Shown: piece after piece, positions 44,030-53,137 of the stretch
Layout: each line of letters starts with the position of its first letter
Numbering within the stretch: position 1 is the first letter of the stretch
Assembly: GCF_001662875.1 (NCBI RefSeq)
Contig: NZ_JPVZ01000001.1
Coordinates: 124,001-188,000 of the forward strand
DNA: 64,000 nt
Reading direction: 5' to 3'
From: Thalassospira tepidiphila MCCC 1A03514
Lineage (GTDB): Bacteria > Pseudomonadota > Alphaproteobacteria > Rhodospirillales > Thalassospiraceae
Program-made: the position numbers and the translations under genes
The notes under the pieces: model-generated
Seen by the model: only the letters and a program-made list of their open reading frames with translations
Database searches by the model: none
Told to the model about the DNA's origin: nothing

Positions 44030-44083
44030 GATGTTTCAAAAAATAAAACGTACGAAACATATGTTTCGCATCTCTGTTTCATC
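44030..44083. promoter_or_regulatory. Putative RpiR operator cluster in the divergent region
   Basis: A perfect 16-bp palindrome CGAAACATATGTTTCG (44053-44068) flanked by two more half-sites: GATGTTTC at 44030-44037 and TGTTTCATC at 44075-44083. It lies between the leftward rpiR gene and the rightward REC-Hpt gene, so either or both could be controlled. Confidence 0.6.
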
Positions 44084-44242
44084 TTTGGGACCGGGACATT
44101 AGGTGTGACGCCTAAAAAACATGGACTTATTAGAAAAAACTGTAAAAATAACTGGACTCACAAATGAAACCTTTGCGTTTCATACGGAAAATTCAAATGC
44201 GCCCTTTGATGGAAACCGGGGCGCCGAATCGGTCGATGTCCA

Positions 44243-45322
44243 ATGGAAACGAAGATCATCGAGGCCCTTAATCAGGCACAGACAGGCATTGCGCTGTTTG
44301 ATGCAGACGAACGGATTGTCTTTGCCAATCCGGCTTGGGAACAATTGATCTCCGGAATTGCCGAGGAAGACCTGATCTTCAATGAGACCGAACTTGCCGA
44401 TGGCGGCATGCTTTCAGTGTGCTTCGTCAAGCCGCAAGTCCCTCAGTCCGAACGTCTTGAAGCTGCCAGCTCTGCCAATGATGCCAAAATCGGCACCGTC
44501 ATCATTGCCGATGACAGCGAAAGCAACCGCATGGTGGCACGCCGCATTCTGCAGGCCGAGGGATATGGCATTGTCGAGGCCAGCAATGGCCAGACGGTGC
44601 TGAACATGCTCAAGCGCGGGGTGAATGCCGACCTGATCCTGATGGATGTCGAAATGCCCGATATGGACGGGCTGCACACCACCCGCCGCATCCGCCATAT
44701 GAGTGGTCCGGTTTCGCGCACGCCGATCATTGCATTATCCGCCCATCAGTCGCGTGACTGGAATGTTATTGCCCGCCAGTCGGGTGTTGATGATTTCATC
44801 AACAAGCCCATCCAGCGGCAAAAACTGATCAAAACCATGCAGGAACTGATCACCCGGCGCAGCGGCACCACAGGCGATCCGAACGCAGCCCAAAAACGCA
44901 GCAAGGGCGCACGGATCGGTCGTCCGTATCGCCCAGAATCCCTGACCAGTCCGGTTCTTGATGTGCGTATTCTTGAACAGCTTTACACCGATGCCGGGGA
45001 TGAAGGTGCGGGATGCGGCATCGAGATTTTCATCAATGAAACGGAATCCCGTCTGGTCAAGATCGACAAGGCCCTGTCAGAAGACGACATGACCACGGTG
45101 CGCAACGAAGTTCATGCGCTTAAAAGCACATCCGGCACCTTTGGACTGCGCCAGCTTTCCGAACTTTGCGAAACCACCCAATCCGTATTCGAAGACAATG
45201 ATCCGGATGAAGACCGCCTGCTGTCACTCTCGCGCCAAGTGGTGCAACTGGCCCCGACGGCCCTGACTGCGCTCAATCTGTATCGCAGATCACGCAGTAT
45301 CAGCAGCGCGCCCCATATCTGA
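44243..45322 (+). CDS. PAS-like/REC/Hpt signalling protein
   Basis: 359 aa, soluble. Residues 1-50 resemble the start of a PAS domain (ALNQAQTGIALFDADERIVF) but the domain is cut short. Receiver at about 85-205: Asp90/Asp91, phospho-acceptor Asp135 in ILMDVEMPDMDG and Lys188. Hpt domain at about 235-345 with His291 in VHALKSTSGTFG. Looks like a hybrid kinase that has lost its kinase core, a phosphorelay intermediate. It overlaps the convergent asparagine synthase homologue by 33 bp. Confidence 0.9.
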   Translation: METKIIEALNQAQTGIALFDADERIVFANPAWEQLISGIAEEDLIFNETELADGGMLSVCFVKPQVPQSERLEAASSANDAKIGTVIIADDSESNRMVARRILQAEGYGIVEASNGQTVLNMLKRGVNADLILMDVEMPDMDGLHTTRRIRHMSGPVSRTPIIALSAHQSRDWNVIARQSGVDDFINKPIQRQKLIKTMQELITRRSGTTGDPNAAQKRSKGARIGRPYRPESLTSPVLDVRILEQLYTDAGDEGAGCGIEIFINETESRLVKIDKALSEDDMTTVRNEVHALKSTSGTFGLRQLSELCETTQSVFEDNDPDEDRLLSLSRQVVQLAPTALTALNLYRRSRSISSAPHI

Positions 45323-47149
45323 TCCATCCAGTCCAAGCCAGATTTGCCAGACCATCAGCGCCCAGACACTAAGCGCCATATCCAGATCCTTGCCCGAAAC
45401 GGCACGCTTCCAATACGCCGTCTTGTGACCCTGCGTAATGGCGACATCGGCGAAGATCGCCTCAAGAATTCGGTTCTCATCCCCCCACAGATATCGGGCA
45501 ACACCCAAAAGCCACGTCGCGACGGGCGGATTAAACCCGATTTTGTGGTGTTGAACATGCCCCGCTGGCAGATAGGGGGTGATTGCCTGACGCCACAGGG
45601 GTTTGGGACCGTATTTAAGGTGTTGCTTGGCTGGCACTGCCGCGGCGATGCGCACAACATCGTGCCCCAAAAGCGGCAAGCGATATTCAAGCCCATGGGC
45701 CATCCCGCAACGATCCGACATCAAAAGCTGATTGCCCGGAAGCGTCACATCGCGATCAAAATGCATCATCGCGTCTGTCAGGCTGCCACCTATATCAGGA
45801 TGCTGCGCAATTCTGGCGTCGCATTCGGGTATCACACACCGGTTGTTCCAGACGGCAAAGGCATGATTGCGCGCCCCTGAACCGCCAGCAAGAAAGCGAT
45901 GGATTTCCCGTCGATTGCCCGCGCCATACATCTTTGCCGTCAGTCGCCGCAAAGGTCTTGGCACATGACGCCAATAGGTCTCGTAATGCTGTGCGGCCCG
46001 ATATCGTGGATAGCCACCAAACAGCTCATCCCCGCCATCGCCCGACAGACATACTTTGACATCACCACTCACCGCTTTTGCAAGGCACCGCATCAGAACA
46101 ATCGACGGATTGGCAAAGGGCCCGCCGACACTGCGCAAGGCCGCTACAAGCTCCTGATAGATGTCGCTTGGCTGCGTCGGGGCTGCAACGACATGCAGTT
46201 CTTGCCCGAGATGCCGACACAGTTTTTGCGCAGCTTCCGTTTCATCAAGGGCCGGATCATCAAACCCCATCACGAATGCCTTGGGAATATTCTGTCCGCG
46301 TTCGCGCGCAATATCGCACGCCAAGGCAGCAACACCCGCGCTATCCAACCCACCCGAAACCAGACATCCCACTTCGCAATCCGCATCCATCGCATCGGCA
46401 ACCGATTGACGAACAGCAGACAACAGGTCGCCCGCCGTCGGCAACTGCGAAGCCTTGTCGGCCCGATATGCCGGGTGCGCGATGTGGCCTGTGGAAACCT
46501 CGCCCGCCTGCCAGCGCATGAGCGTACCGGGTGGAAGAAGTTCGACGGCGTCTATCCCGGTTTTGGGTGAAGGGACAAACAGATGGGCCAGATATGCCGG
46601 TTTGATAGTGACGTCATCCACAAGCGGAGAAACTGCTGAAAACGCAGATATCTCTGACGCAAAGGCAATGTGACCGACTGGACGGCTCAAAACATAAAGC
46701 GGTTTGATGCCCAGCGGATCACGCGCCAGCCACAGACAGGATTGCGCAACATCCCACAAGGCAATTGCATATTGCCCCGACAACGTTTGGAGCACCCGTG
46801 CAGGATCATTTCCCTGCCGAATTGCGTCGGACATCAATTGCAGAACAAGTTCCGCATCATTCCGGGTTTGGAATGTCATGCCGTTGCGGGTTGCCGCCTG
46901 TATCTTGCGCCGATGTCCCGCGATATAGCCGTTGAAAACCAGAACAAATCGCCCGTCCGTGCTCACAAGCGGTTGGTTGGCCGGCGCCGTCAGATCTGTG
47001 GTTGCAAGGCGTGCGCAGCCAAGGGCGATCTTTCCATTTGGGTCAGACCAGACACCCGAACCGTCCGGCCCCCGATGGGCAAGGCGTTGGAGCATCGCAT
47101 CGACGGCACTGTAATCGTCTGGTTGGGTTGAGCCCGTAATGCCACACAT
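45290..47149 (-). CDS. Second asparagine-synthase-family amidotransferase (altered glutamine site)
   Basis: 619 aa. Cys2 is present (MCGITG) and the PP-loop SGGLDS lies at 264-269, with LSGDGGDELFGGYPRYR further on. The glutamine-binding NGEIYN is replaced by NGYIAG at 73-78: the Glu that fixes glutamine (E. coli AsnB Glu76) is Tyr75. The glutaminase half may thus be weak or use free ammonia or another donor. The synthetase half looks intact. It starts 11 bp after the ribbon-helix-helix gene and is likely in one operon with it. Amidated acceptor unknown. Confidence 0.88.
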   Translation of the reverse strand: MCGITGSTQPDDYSAVDAMLQRLAHRGPDGSGVWSDPNGKIALGCARLATTDLTAPANQPLVSTDGRFVLVFNGYIAGHRRKIQAATRNGMTFQTRNDAELVLQLMSDAIRQGNDPARVLQTLSGQYAIALWDVAQSCLWLARDPLGIKPLYVLSRPVGHIAFASEISAFSAVSPLVDDVTIKPAYLAHLFVPSPKTGIDAVELLPPGTLMRWQAGEVSTGHIAHPAYRADKASQLPTAGDLLSAVRQSVADAMDADCEVGCLVSGGLDSAGVAALACDIARERGQNIPKAFVMGFDDPALDETEAAQKLCRHLGQELHVVAAPTQPSDIYQELVAALRSVGGPFANPSIVLMRCLAKAVSGDVKVCLSGDGGDELFGGYPRYRAAQHYETYWRHVPRPLRRLTAKMYGAGNRREIHRFLAGGSGARNHAFAVWNNRCVIPECDARIAQHPDIGGSLTDAMMHFDRDVTLPGNQLLMSDRCGMAHGLEYRLPLLGHDVVRIAAAVPAKQHLKYGPKPLWRQAITPYLPAGHVQHHKIGFNPPVATWLLGVARYLWGDENRILEAIFADVAITQGHKTAYWKRAVSGKDLDMALSVWALMVWQIWLGLDGSDMGRAADTA

Positions 47150-47160
47150 GGATGTCCTGC

Positions 47161-47433
47161 TTAATTCTGGTCGCTGAGGCTTTCAGGATCGGACGGTTCA
47201 ACTTCGCCCGCGCCCCCTGCCAACCGATTTTGCAGATCGCGCAGGACAAACAGCCGCAGTGCACTCGACAAGTTGCCTTCGCGGTCGGTATCGATTTCGA
47301 CAACCAGTTCAGCCAATGTCATAGCGCGACGCTGTGCAATGCCGACCAGCTCTTCCCAGAAGGCATCTTCAAGCGAAAAACTCGTCCGGTGCCCGGCAAT
47401 TGTCACTGATCTTTTACGAACGGCATCTTCCAT
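47161..47433 (-). CDS. Ribbon-helix-helix protein (RHH_4 type)
   Basis: 90 aa. MEDAVRKRSVTIAGHRTSFS and LEDAFWEELVGIAQRRAMTL form the beta-strand and two helices of the RHH_4 family; SSALRLFVLRDLQ is the conserved last helix. Probably a small DNA-binding regulator of its own operon or of other genes. Upstream of the asparagine synthase homologue by 11 bp; divergent from the phosphodiesterase gene across 75 bp. Confidence 0.88.
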   Translation of the reverse strand: MEDAVRKRSVTIAGHRTSFSLEDAFWEELVGIAQRRAMTLAELVVEIDTDREGNLSSALRLFVLRDLQNRLAGGAGEVEPSDPESLSDQN

Positions 47434-47508
47434 CGGCGTTTATATCTTTTCACGAATGGCAAAAACGACCATGATTTCAAAAGCTTTCCGCCATGATAGG
47501 GCATCGAC

Positions 47509-48294
47509 ATGAAATTCATACATCTTTCCGACCTTCATATTCTGGCGCGAAATGATGTGTCGCGCCTGCCCGTTGCGGCCGCGACGCTGCGCAAGGTCAT
47601 TGACGAGGTAAACACTTATCACGTGGATGCTGAAGTTTGCATCATCACGGGTGACATCACCCACCGCGGCACGCCGGAACAGTATGAAAATGCTGTCGAT
47701 ATTTTATCTGATCTTGCCATTCCCTATCTGATCATTCCGGGCAATCACGACATCCGCGAAGCATTTTGCGATGCCTTCCCGACAACAGAAACCGACACCC
47801 ACGGCTTTGTCAATTTCGGGCAAACCTTCAATGGTGTGCGTTTTGTCATGATGGATAGTGTTGTTCCCGGCCATCATCACGGCACGCTTTGTGCGCAACG
47901 CCTTGACTGGCTGCGCGATGAATTGACGGCACATCGGGATACGCCAACCTTCCTGTTCATGCATCATCCGCCAATGGCAATGGGCCTGCCGTTCATGGAT
48001 ACCATCCGCTTGGATGCCGAAGACGCACTTGGTGAAATCGTATCGAGCAACCCGCAGATCAAACATCTGTTCTTTGGCCATCTGCATCGCCCGGCAACGG
48101 GCACCTGGCTGGGCGTCCCGTTTGTTTTGGGCAACAGCACCCAGTCGGGTGAACCGCTTGATTTTCGCCATGAAAAAGAAGAAGAGCTTCAGGACCCCAA
48201 CCCGCTTGGGCCGGGCTATGGCATTGCCTTTGCCGATGCCAAGGGCGGGCTTCGTTATCACTTCAATTTCGTGAAGTTCGATATGCAATTGTGA
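47509..48294 (+). CDS. CpdA-like metallophosphoesterase
   Basis: 261 aa. Complete metallophosphoesterase motif set: D8-x-H10 (HLSDLH), GD with Asp49 (ITGDITHRG), GNHD at 78-81, FMHHPP, and GHLHR near 192. This arrangement matches class-III cyclic nucleotide phosphodiesterases such as CpdA (3',5'-cAMP). Cytoplasmic, two-metal. It converges directly on queG, with the two stop codons adjacent. Actual substrate (cAMP or another phosphodiester) is not proven. Confidence 0.87.
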   Translation: MKFIHLSDLHILARNDVSRLPVAAATLRKVIDEVNTYHVDAEVCIITGDITHRGTPEQYENAVDILSDLAIPYLIIPGNHDIREAFCDAFPTTETDTHGFVNFGQTFNGVRFVMMDSVVPGHHHGTLCAQRLDWLRDELTAHRDTPTFLFMHHPPMAMGLPFMDTIRLDAEDALGEIVSSNPQIKHLFFGHLHRPATGTWLGVPFVLGNSTQSGEPLDFRHEKEEELQDPNPLGPGYGIAFADAKGGLRYHFNFVKFDMQL

Positions 48295-49461
48295 TCAGTC
48301 GGCGTTACTGGCCTGATCCCATTCCGCCAGAACAACCGGGTCACTTTCGATTTTAGCGTGAATGTCCTTGAGACTGGCAAATTCAGCAGCACTCATCAGT
48401 TGCGACAGGGCCCAGACCGCACTGGCACGGATCAGGGCACTTTCATCTGATAGCAGATTTTCAATGCGCGGGATCAGGCGCGGAGCCCCGCTATTGCCTG
48501 CCGCAACCAGAACATTGCGCAGGAACTTCGCCCGACCGATGCGCTTGATCGGCGATCCGGTAAAGAAGGCCCGAAATCCGGCGTCATCCAGATCAAGGAA
48601 GTCCGCCAATCTTGGTGCCGTCAGTTCGACACGCGGAATAAAAGCCAGTTCTTCGGTCCGGGTCGCAAACTTGTTCCACGGGCAAACGGCCAGACAATCG
48701 TCACAGCCATAAATGCGATTGCCCATGGGTTTGCGAAATTTCTGCGGGATCGGCCCGTCATGTTCAATCGTCAGATACGAAATGCACTTGCGCGCATCAA
48801 GCTTATAGGGGGCCGGAAAGGCATCAGTCGGACAGGCCGACAGGCATTTGGAGCACGACCCGCAATGATCGATTTCCGGTTCAGCTTCCGGCAGATCAAG
48901 GGTCGTAAAAATCTCGCCCAGAAACAACCAACTGCCAAATTCGCGCGATACAAGATTGGTGTGCTTTCCCTGCCAGCCAATTCCCGATGCCTGCCCCAAC
49001 GGCTTTTCCAGAACCGGGGCGGTATCGACGAAAACCTTGACCTGTTCCGCCCCGCCCGACTGTTCAACAACCCAGCGTGCGAGCTGTTTCAGGCGCTTTT
49101 TGATCAGGTCGTGATAATCCTTGTTCTTGGCATAAACCGAAATCATCGCCCTGTCGGGATGATCCAGCAGTGCCATCGGGTTTTCCGCCGGGCCATAATT
49201 GCTGCCAAGGACAATCACTGATTTGACATCGGGCCACAACATTTCCGGGTCGCGCCGACGCGGCAGGCGTTCAGGATCATTCATCCACGCCATAGAACCG
49301 TATTCACCACCCGCGACAAATTCATCAAGACGTTGCTGATTACGCGCATCAATTTTCGGACGCGCCACACCACAGACATCAAAGCCGATTTCACGGGCTT
49401 TGGCCTGAAGCATTTCAAACGTGATATTTTGGCGCGTCCTGGTGGTCATCCGTTCAGTCAT
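48295..49461 (-). CDS. queG: Epoxyqueuosine reductase
   Basis: Last step of queuosine synthesis in tRNA: reduces epoxyqueuosine with a cobalamin cofactor. 388 aa. Catalytic Asp146 in FVDTAPVLEK; two [4Fe-4S] sets: Cys200/203/206/210 in CGSCSKCLSACP and Cys253/256/260 in CDDCLAVCP; a HEAT-like C-terminal repeat (IENLLSDESALIRASAVWAL). It lies on the same strand as queF, tgt and queA but behind a terminator, so it has its own or read-through expression. Confidence 0.95.
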   Translation of the reverse strand: MTERMTTRTRQNITFEMLQAKAREIGFDVCGVARPKIDARNQQRLDEFVAGGEYGSMAWMNDPERLPRRRDPEMLWPDVKSVIVLGSNYGPAENPMALLDHPDRAMISVYAKNKDYHDLIKKRLKQLARWVVEQSGGAEQVKVFVDTAPVLEKPLGQASGIGWQGKHTNLVSREFGSWLFLGEIFTTLDLPEAEPEIDHCGSCSKCLSACPTDAFPAPYKLDARKCISYLTIEHDGPIPQKFRKPMGNRIYGCDDCLAVCPWNKFATRTEELAFIPRVELTAPRLADFLDLDDAGFRAFFTGSPIKRIGRAKFLRNVLVAAGNSGAPRLIPRIENLLSDESALIRASAVWALSQLMSAAEFASLKDIHAKIESDPVVLAEWDQASNAD

Positions 49462-49510
49462 TCTGCCTGTTTGTTCTTTGGCGCGTTATATCGCCTCACG
49501 ATCATAACGC

Positions 49511-49542
49511 AAAAGGCCGCAACATGATGCTGCGGCCTTTTT
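49511..49542 (-). terminator. Terminator after queF
   Basis: Read leftward: AAAAGGCCGCA, nine-base loop, TGCGGCCTTTT. It separates queA-tgt-queF from queG. Confidence 0.85.
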
Positions 49543-49564
49543 AACAAACTCATAAACGCAAGTT

Positions 49565-50032
49565 CTAGCCGCGCCCGCGATACGGGGCTACGCCCTGATC
49601 GGGGATCCAGACACCCTCGGGTGCCGGGCCGGTCTGGTAGAACACGTCAATCGGAATGCCGCCGCGCGGATACCAGTATCCACCGATACGCAGCCATTTC
49701 GGATCAAGGGTTTCGACAATGCGCTTGCCGACCTTGATCGTGCAATCTTCATGGAAAGATCCGTGGTTACGGAACGAGGTCAGGAAAAGCTTCAGCGACT
49801 TGCTTTCAACCAGCCAGTCACCGGGCACGTAGTCAATCACCAGATGGGCAAAGTCCGGCTGGCCGGTGATCGGGCAAAGCGATGTGAATTCCGGTGCGAC
49901 AAACCGCACACAGTAATCGGTTCCGGCCTGCGGGTTTTGTACCCGTTCCAGAACCGCTTCGTCTGGCGATGCCGGCTGTTGGGTGTCGCCGCCCAGCATG
50001 GTCAGGTTGTCGTAGATGGTTTGATCGGCCAT
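49565..50032 (-). CDS. queF: NADPH-dependent 7-cyano-7-deazaguanine reductase
   Basis: Reduces preQ0 to preQ1. 155 aa, the short single-domain (type I) form. Catalytic Cys53 and Asp60 in [16 protein letters not shown]; the NADPH/E-S-K-S-L motif [20 protein letters not shown] follows. It begins three bases after the tgt stop, so the two genes are tightly coupled. Confidence 0.96.
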   Translation of the reverse strand: MADQTIYDNLTMLGGDTQQPASPDEAVLERVQNPQAGTDYCVRFVAPEFTSLCPITGQPDFAHLVIDYVPGDWLVESKSLKLFLTSFRNHGSFHEDCTIKVGKRIVETLDPKWLRIGGYWYPRGGIPIDVFYQTGPAPEGVWIPDQGVAPYRGRG

Positions 50033-50035
50033 AGC

Positions 50036-51178
50036 TTAGTCCTCGATAATCGGCATGGGATCGATGTCCCCGCCTTCCTGTCCGGCATGGAAATCACGCG
50101 CAAAGACGTCCATGCGGCCTTTGGCAATCGCTTCGCGCATGCCACGCATCAAATCCTGATAATAGGCAAGATTGTGCCAGGTCAGCAGAACCGCACCGAG
50201 GATTTCCCCAGCCTTGATCAGGTGATGCAGATAGGCACGCGAATATTTCGTGCAGGCTGGGCAACCACATTGATCATCCAGCGGACGATCATCATCGCGA
50301 TGCCGCCCGTTTTTAAGGTTCAGCGTCCCGCGATGGGTAAAGGCCTGTGCATTGCGCCCGGATCGCGTCGGCAGCACGCAGTCAAACTGATCAATCCCGC
50401 GCATCACCGCCCCGACAAGGTCAGACGGCTTACCAACGCCCATCAAATAGCGCGGCTTGTTGGCAGGCAGCATATCAACGCAGAAATCAAGCGTATCAAA
50501 CATGATCTGCTGGCCTTCGCCAACCGCAAGACCACCAACCGAATGGCCGGGAAGATCCAGCTCAGCCAACTTTTCGGAGCTCTCACGCCGCAGGTTTTCA
50601 AACACACTGCCCTGCTGAATGCCGTAAAGCGCATAACCTTCGCGGTTAACAAACGCATCCTTGGACCGTTTCGCCCAACGCATCGACATCTGCATGCTTT
50701 CGCGCGCCTGCTGTTCGGTTGCCGGGAATGGGGTGCATTCATCAAACGCCATGGTGATGGTCGATCCCAGCAGATGCTGGATTTCCATGGAGCGTTCGGG
50801 TGTCAGGTTGAACTTGCGGCCATCGATATGGCTTTTAAACGTCACACCTTCTTCGGTGATCTTGCGCAGTTTTGCCAGCGACATGACCTGATACCCGCCG
50901 CTATCGGTCAGGATCGGCTTGTCCCAGTTCATGAATTTGTGCAGGCCACCCAGACGTGCGATGCGTTCTGCACCCGGACGCAGCATCAAATGGTAAGTAT
51001 TGCCCAAAAGGATCTGCGCACCCGTGTCGGCAACGTTTTCCGGCAACATGCCCTTAACCGTGGCGGCCGTACCCACCGGCATAAAAGTCGGCGTATCAAT
51101 CACGCCGTGGGCGGTGTGAATGCGCCCCAAACGGGCCTTGCCATCCTGAGCAAGCAGTTCATAGCGAAATTCGGTCAT
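50036..51178 (-). CDS. tgt: Queuine/preQ1 tRNA-ribosyltransferase
   Basis: Exchanges guanine-34 for preQ1 in tRNAs with GUN anticodons. 380 aa, full length. Asp92 in [21 protein letters not shown] substrate loop; nucleophile Asp in [12 protein letters not shown]; zinc site C-x-C-x2-C with a later His in [17 protein letters not shown]. Downstream of queA by six bases and upstream of queF by three. Confidence 0.97.
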   Translation of the reverse strand: MTEFRYELLAQDGKARLGRIHTAHGVIDTPTFMPVGTAATVKGMLPENVADTGAQILLGNTYHLMLRPGAERIARLGGLHKFMNWDKPILTDSGGYQVMSLAKLRKITEEGVTFKSHIDGRKFNLTPERSMEIQHLLGSTITMAFDECTPFPATEQQARESMQMSMRWAKRSKDAFVNREGYALYGIQQGSVFENLRRESSEKLAELDLPGHSVGGLAVGEGQQIMFDTLDFCVDMLPANKPRYLMGVGKPSDLVGAVMRGIDQFDCVLPTRSGRNAQAFTHRGTLNLKNGRHRDDDRPLDDQCGCPACTKYSRAYLHHLIKAGEILGAVLLTWHNLAYYQDLMRGMREAIAKGRMDVFARDFHAGQEGGDIDPMPIIED

Positions 51179-51184
51179 CGGTTC

Positions 51185-52237
51185 TTATGTCCGTGCATCA
51201 ATTTTGTTGGCGCATTCAAGCAGGCTGCAATCGCCATAGGAATAAAAACGGTATTCGTTTTCGATGGCGTGCTGATAGGCCGCCTTCATGCGTTCAAACC
51301 CGGCAAAGGCCGACACCAGCATAAACAGCGTCGAGCGCGGCAGGTGGAAGTTGGTTAGCAACATATCCACTGCGCGGAATTTATAGCCCGGCGTGATAAA
51401 GATGTCGGTCTCCGCCTCGAACGGTTCAACCACCCCGTCTTCGCGCGCCGCACTTTCAAGCAGACGCAGCGACGTGGTCCCCACCGCAACCACACGACCG
51501 CCATTGGCGCGGGTTTCGTTGATCAGATCGGCGATTTCCTTGCTGATCGAACCCCATTCGGCATGCATCTTGTGATCATCGGTATCGTCGACCTTGACCG
51601 GCAGGAAGGTGCCCGCCCCGACATGAAGCGTAATCGTGCGGCGATTGATCCCGCGCGCATCCAGATTGGCCAGAAGTTCCGGGGTGAAATGCAAACCCGC
51701 CGTCGGGGCCGCCACAGCACCGTCCTTTTGCGCAAAGATGGTCTGATAATCGGATTTATCCTGATCATCACCGCCCGCCTCGCGACGGATATAGGGCGGC
51801 AGCGGCATGACGCCGTATTTTTCAAGTGCGGCAATGAGGTCTGCACCGGATTTGTTAAAGCGCAGGGTCACTTCGCCGCCGTCCTTCTTGGCAAGAACTT
51901 CGGCTTCGAATTCGTCATTGACCTTGAAGGTTTCCCCGATGCGCAGCTTCTTGGCCGGTTTGGCAAATGCCACCCATGTACCAAGGCCTTCCTGTTTATG
52001 CAGGGTCACCTCAACCTTGGCATCCCCGCGTTTACCAAACAGGCGGGCCGGGATCACGCGCGTATCATTGGATATCAGCAGATCACCGGGACGCAAAATA
52101 TCGGGCAATTCGCGCACGATGCGGTCCTGCATCCCTTTGCCTGACAAATCAAGCATACGGGCAGCATCACGCGGGTTGGCCGGATGTTCGGCAATGCGTT
52201 CGCGCGGCAATTCAAAATCGAACAGATCGACTTTCAT
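51185..52237 (-). CDS. queA: S-adenosylmethionine:tRNA ribosyltransferase-isomerase
   Basis: Adds the epoxycyclopentanediol group from SAM to preQ1 in tRNA. 350 aa. Opens [20 protein letters not shown]; contains [34 protein letters not shown] and [19 protein letters not shown], all family hallmarks. First gene of queA-tgt-queF. Confidence 0.97.
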   Translation of the reverse strand: MKVDLFDFELPRERIAEHPANPRDAARMLDLSGKGMQDRIVRELPDILRPGDLLISNDTRVIPARLFGKRGDAKVEVTLHKQEGLGTWVAFAKPAKKLRIGETFKVNDEFEAEVLAKKDGGEVTLRFNKSGADLIAALEKYGVMPLPPYIRREAGGDDQDKSDYQTIFAQKDGAVAAPTAGLHFTPELLANLDARGINRRTITLHVGAGTFLPVKVDDTDDHKMHAEWGSISKEIADLINETRANGGRVVAVGTTSLRLLESAAREDGVVEPFEAETDIFITPGYKFRAVDMLLTNFHLPRSTLFMLVSAFAGFERMKAAYQHAIENEYRFYSYGDCSLLECANKIDART

Positions 52238-52261
52238 GGATCAGGGAAATTCCGCTCAATT

Positions 52262-52298
52262 AAAAAACAAATGAAGGGGCGTGTTATGCGCCCCTTCA
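52262..52298 (-). terminator. Terminator after the VUT transporter gene
   Basis: Read leftward: TGAAGGGGCG, seven-base loop, CGCCCCTTCA then TTTGTTTTTT. It lies between the transporter gene and queA. Confidence 0.87.
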
Positions 52299-52360
52299 GA
52301 AGAAATCACAAGGCCACGGACGGCATATCTGATGCGCCCAGGCTTTGTATCAAACCGATA

Positions 52361-52906
52361 TCAGCCGCGGGCCGGTTCCGCATCAGTGCGCGGTGTGATC
52401 ACCGTCATCAAAAGACGGAACGGAGCCAGACAGGTCAGCGCCATGATCATCTTGGCTGCGAAATCACCCATCGCCCACGTATCCCACGGAAGCCCCGTAC
52501 CGGCAAACGCAATCGAGAAGAACAAGGCGGTATCAACCGCCGATCCGATGCCAGACGACACCAGCGGTGCTTTCCACCAGCTTGCACGGCGCAGTTTGTC
52601 AAACACGGTCACATCAAGCATCTGGGCAATCAGAAAAGCCGAACCCGATGCGATGGCAATGCGCGTATCCGCAACGATCAGCGACAGAACAACCGCAAGC
52701 GCAAACCCGGCCAGCACAACAACCCGTGCCGCCGCCGCACCGCGGGCACGGTTGGTCAGGTCGGTAACAAGGAAAGCGACCGGATAGGTAAAAGCACCAT
52801 AGGTCAGCCAGTCCGCCAGAACGCCGGGCAGCGGGTATTCGACCAGAATGTTCGATGCGACAACGGTCACCGCCATGGCGAGGACACCGAAAATGATCGC
52901 TTTCAT
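52361..52906 (-). CDS. YhhQ/VUT-family queuosine-precursor transporter
   Basis: 181 aa with about six hydrophobic segments. Resembles YhhQ (VUT_1 family), the E. coli importer of preQ0/preQ1: LTYGAFTYPVAFLVTDLTNR near 35-54 and AQMLDVTVFDKLRRASWWKAP further on. Its place beside queA-tgt-queF supports that role: the cell could both make and salvage the precursor. No synthesis genes queCDE are in this window. ATG start. Confidence 0.87.
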   Translation of the reverse strand: MKAIIFGVLAMAVTVVASNILVEYPLPGVLADWLTYGAFTYPVAFLVTDLTNRARGAAAARVVVLAGFALAVVLSLIVADTRIAIASGSAFLIAQMLDVTVFDKLRRASWWKAPLVSSGIGSAVDTALFFSIAFAGTGLPWDTWAMGDFAAKMIMALTCLAPFRLLMTVITPRTDAEPARG

Positions 52907-53037
52907 CTGTTAGCCCTTCTCATCAAATGAACCCACGCATAACAAATCTCGCGGCCCACCATACTGGGCGACGATCACGAACGGATTCTGTGTAACTTTG
53001 GTGCGGCTGTTTACGCGCAGACCAAGGCCCGGTCAAG

Positions 53038-53069
53038 GAAAAACGGCGATCAGGAAAACCTGATCGCCG
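53038..53069 (-). terminator. Terminator after the phosphate transporter gene
   Basis: Read leftward: CGGCGATCAGG, loop TTTT, CCTGATCGCCG then TTTTT. Perfect 11-bp stem. Confidence 0.88.
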
Positions 53070-53137
53070 CTGCAGATCGCTGCATGTCGCCCCGGGGAAA
53101 ATGGGGCGCCGCGCCGCGAAACCATATTCGTTTTAAG

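Noticed and set aside
44121..44348. Rightward 75-codon frame overlapping the start of the REC-Hpt gene
   Set aside because: No ribosome site, no family likeness and it runs out of frame into the real gene.
52907..53037. preQ1 riboswitch upstream of the VUT transporter gene
   Set aside because: Searched by eye for the short preQ1 aptamer patterns on the leftward strand; no convincing stem plus C/A-rich loop was found. A covariance-model scan would decide.
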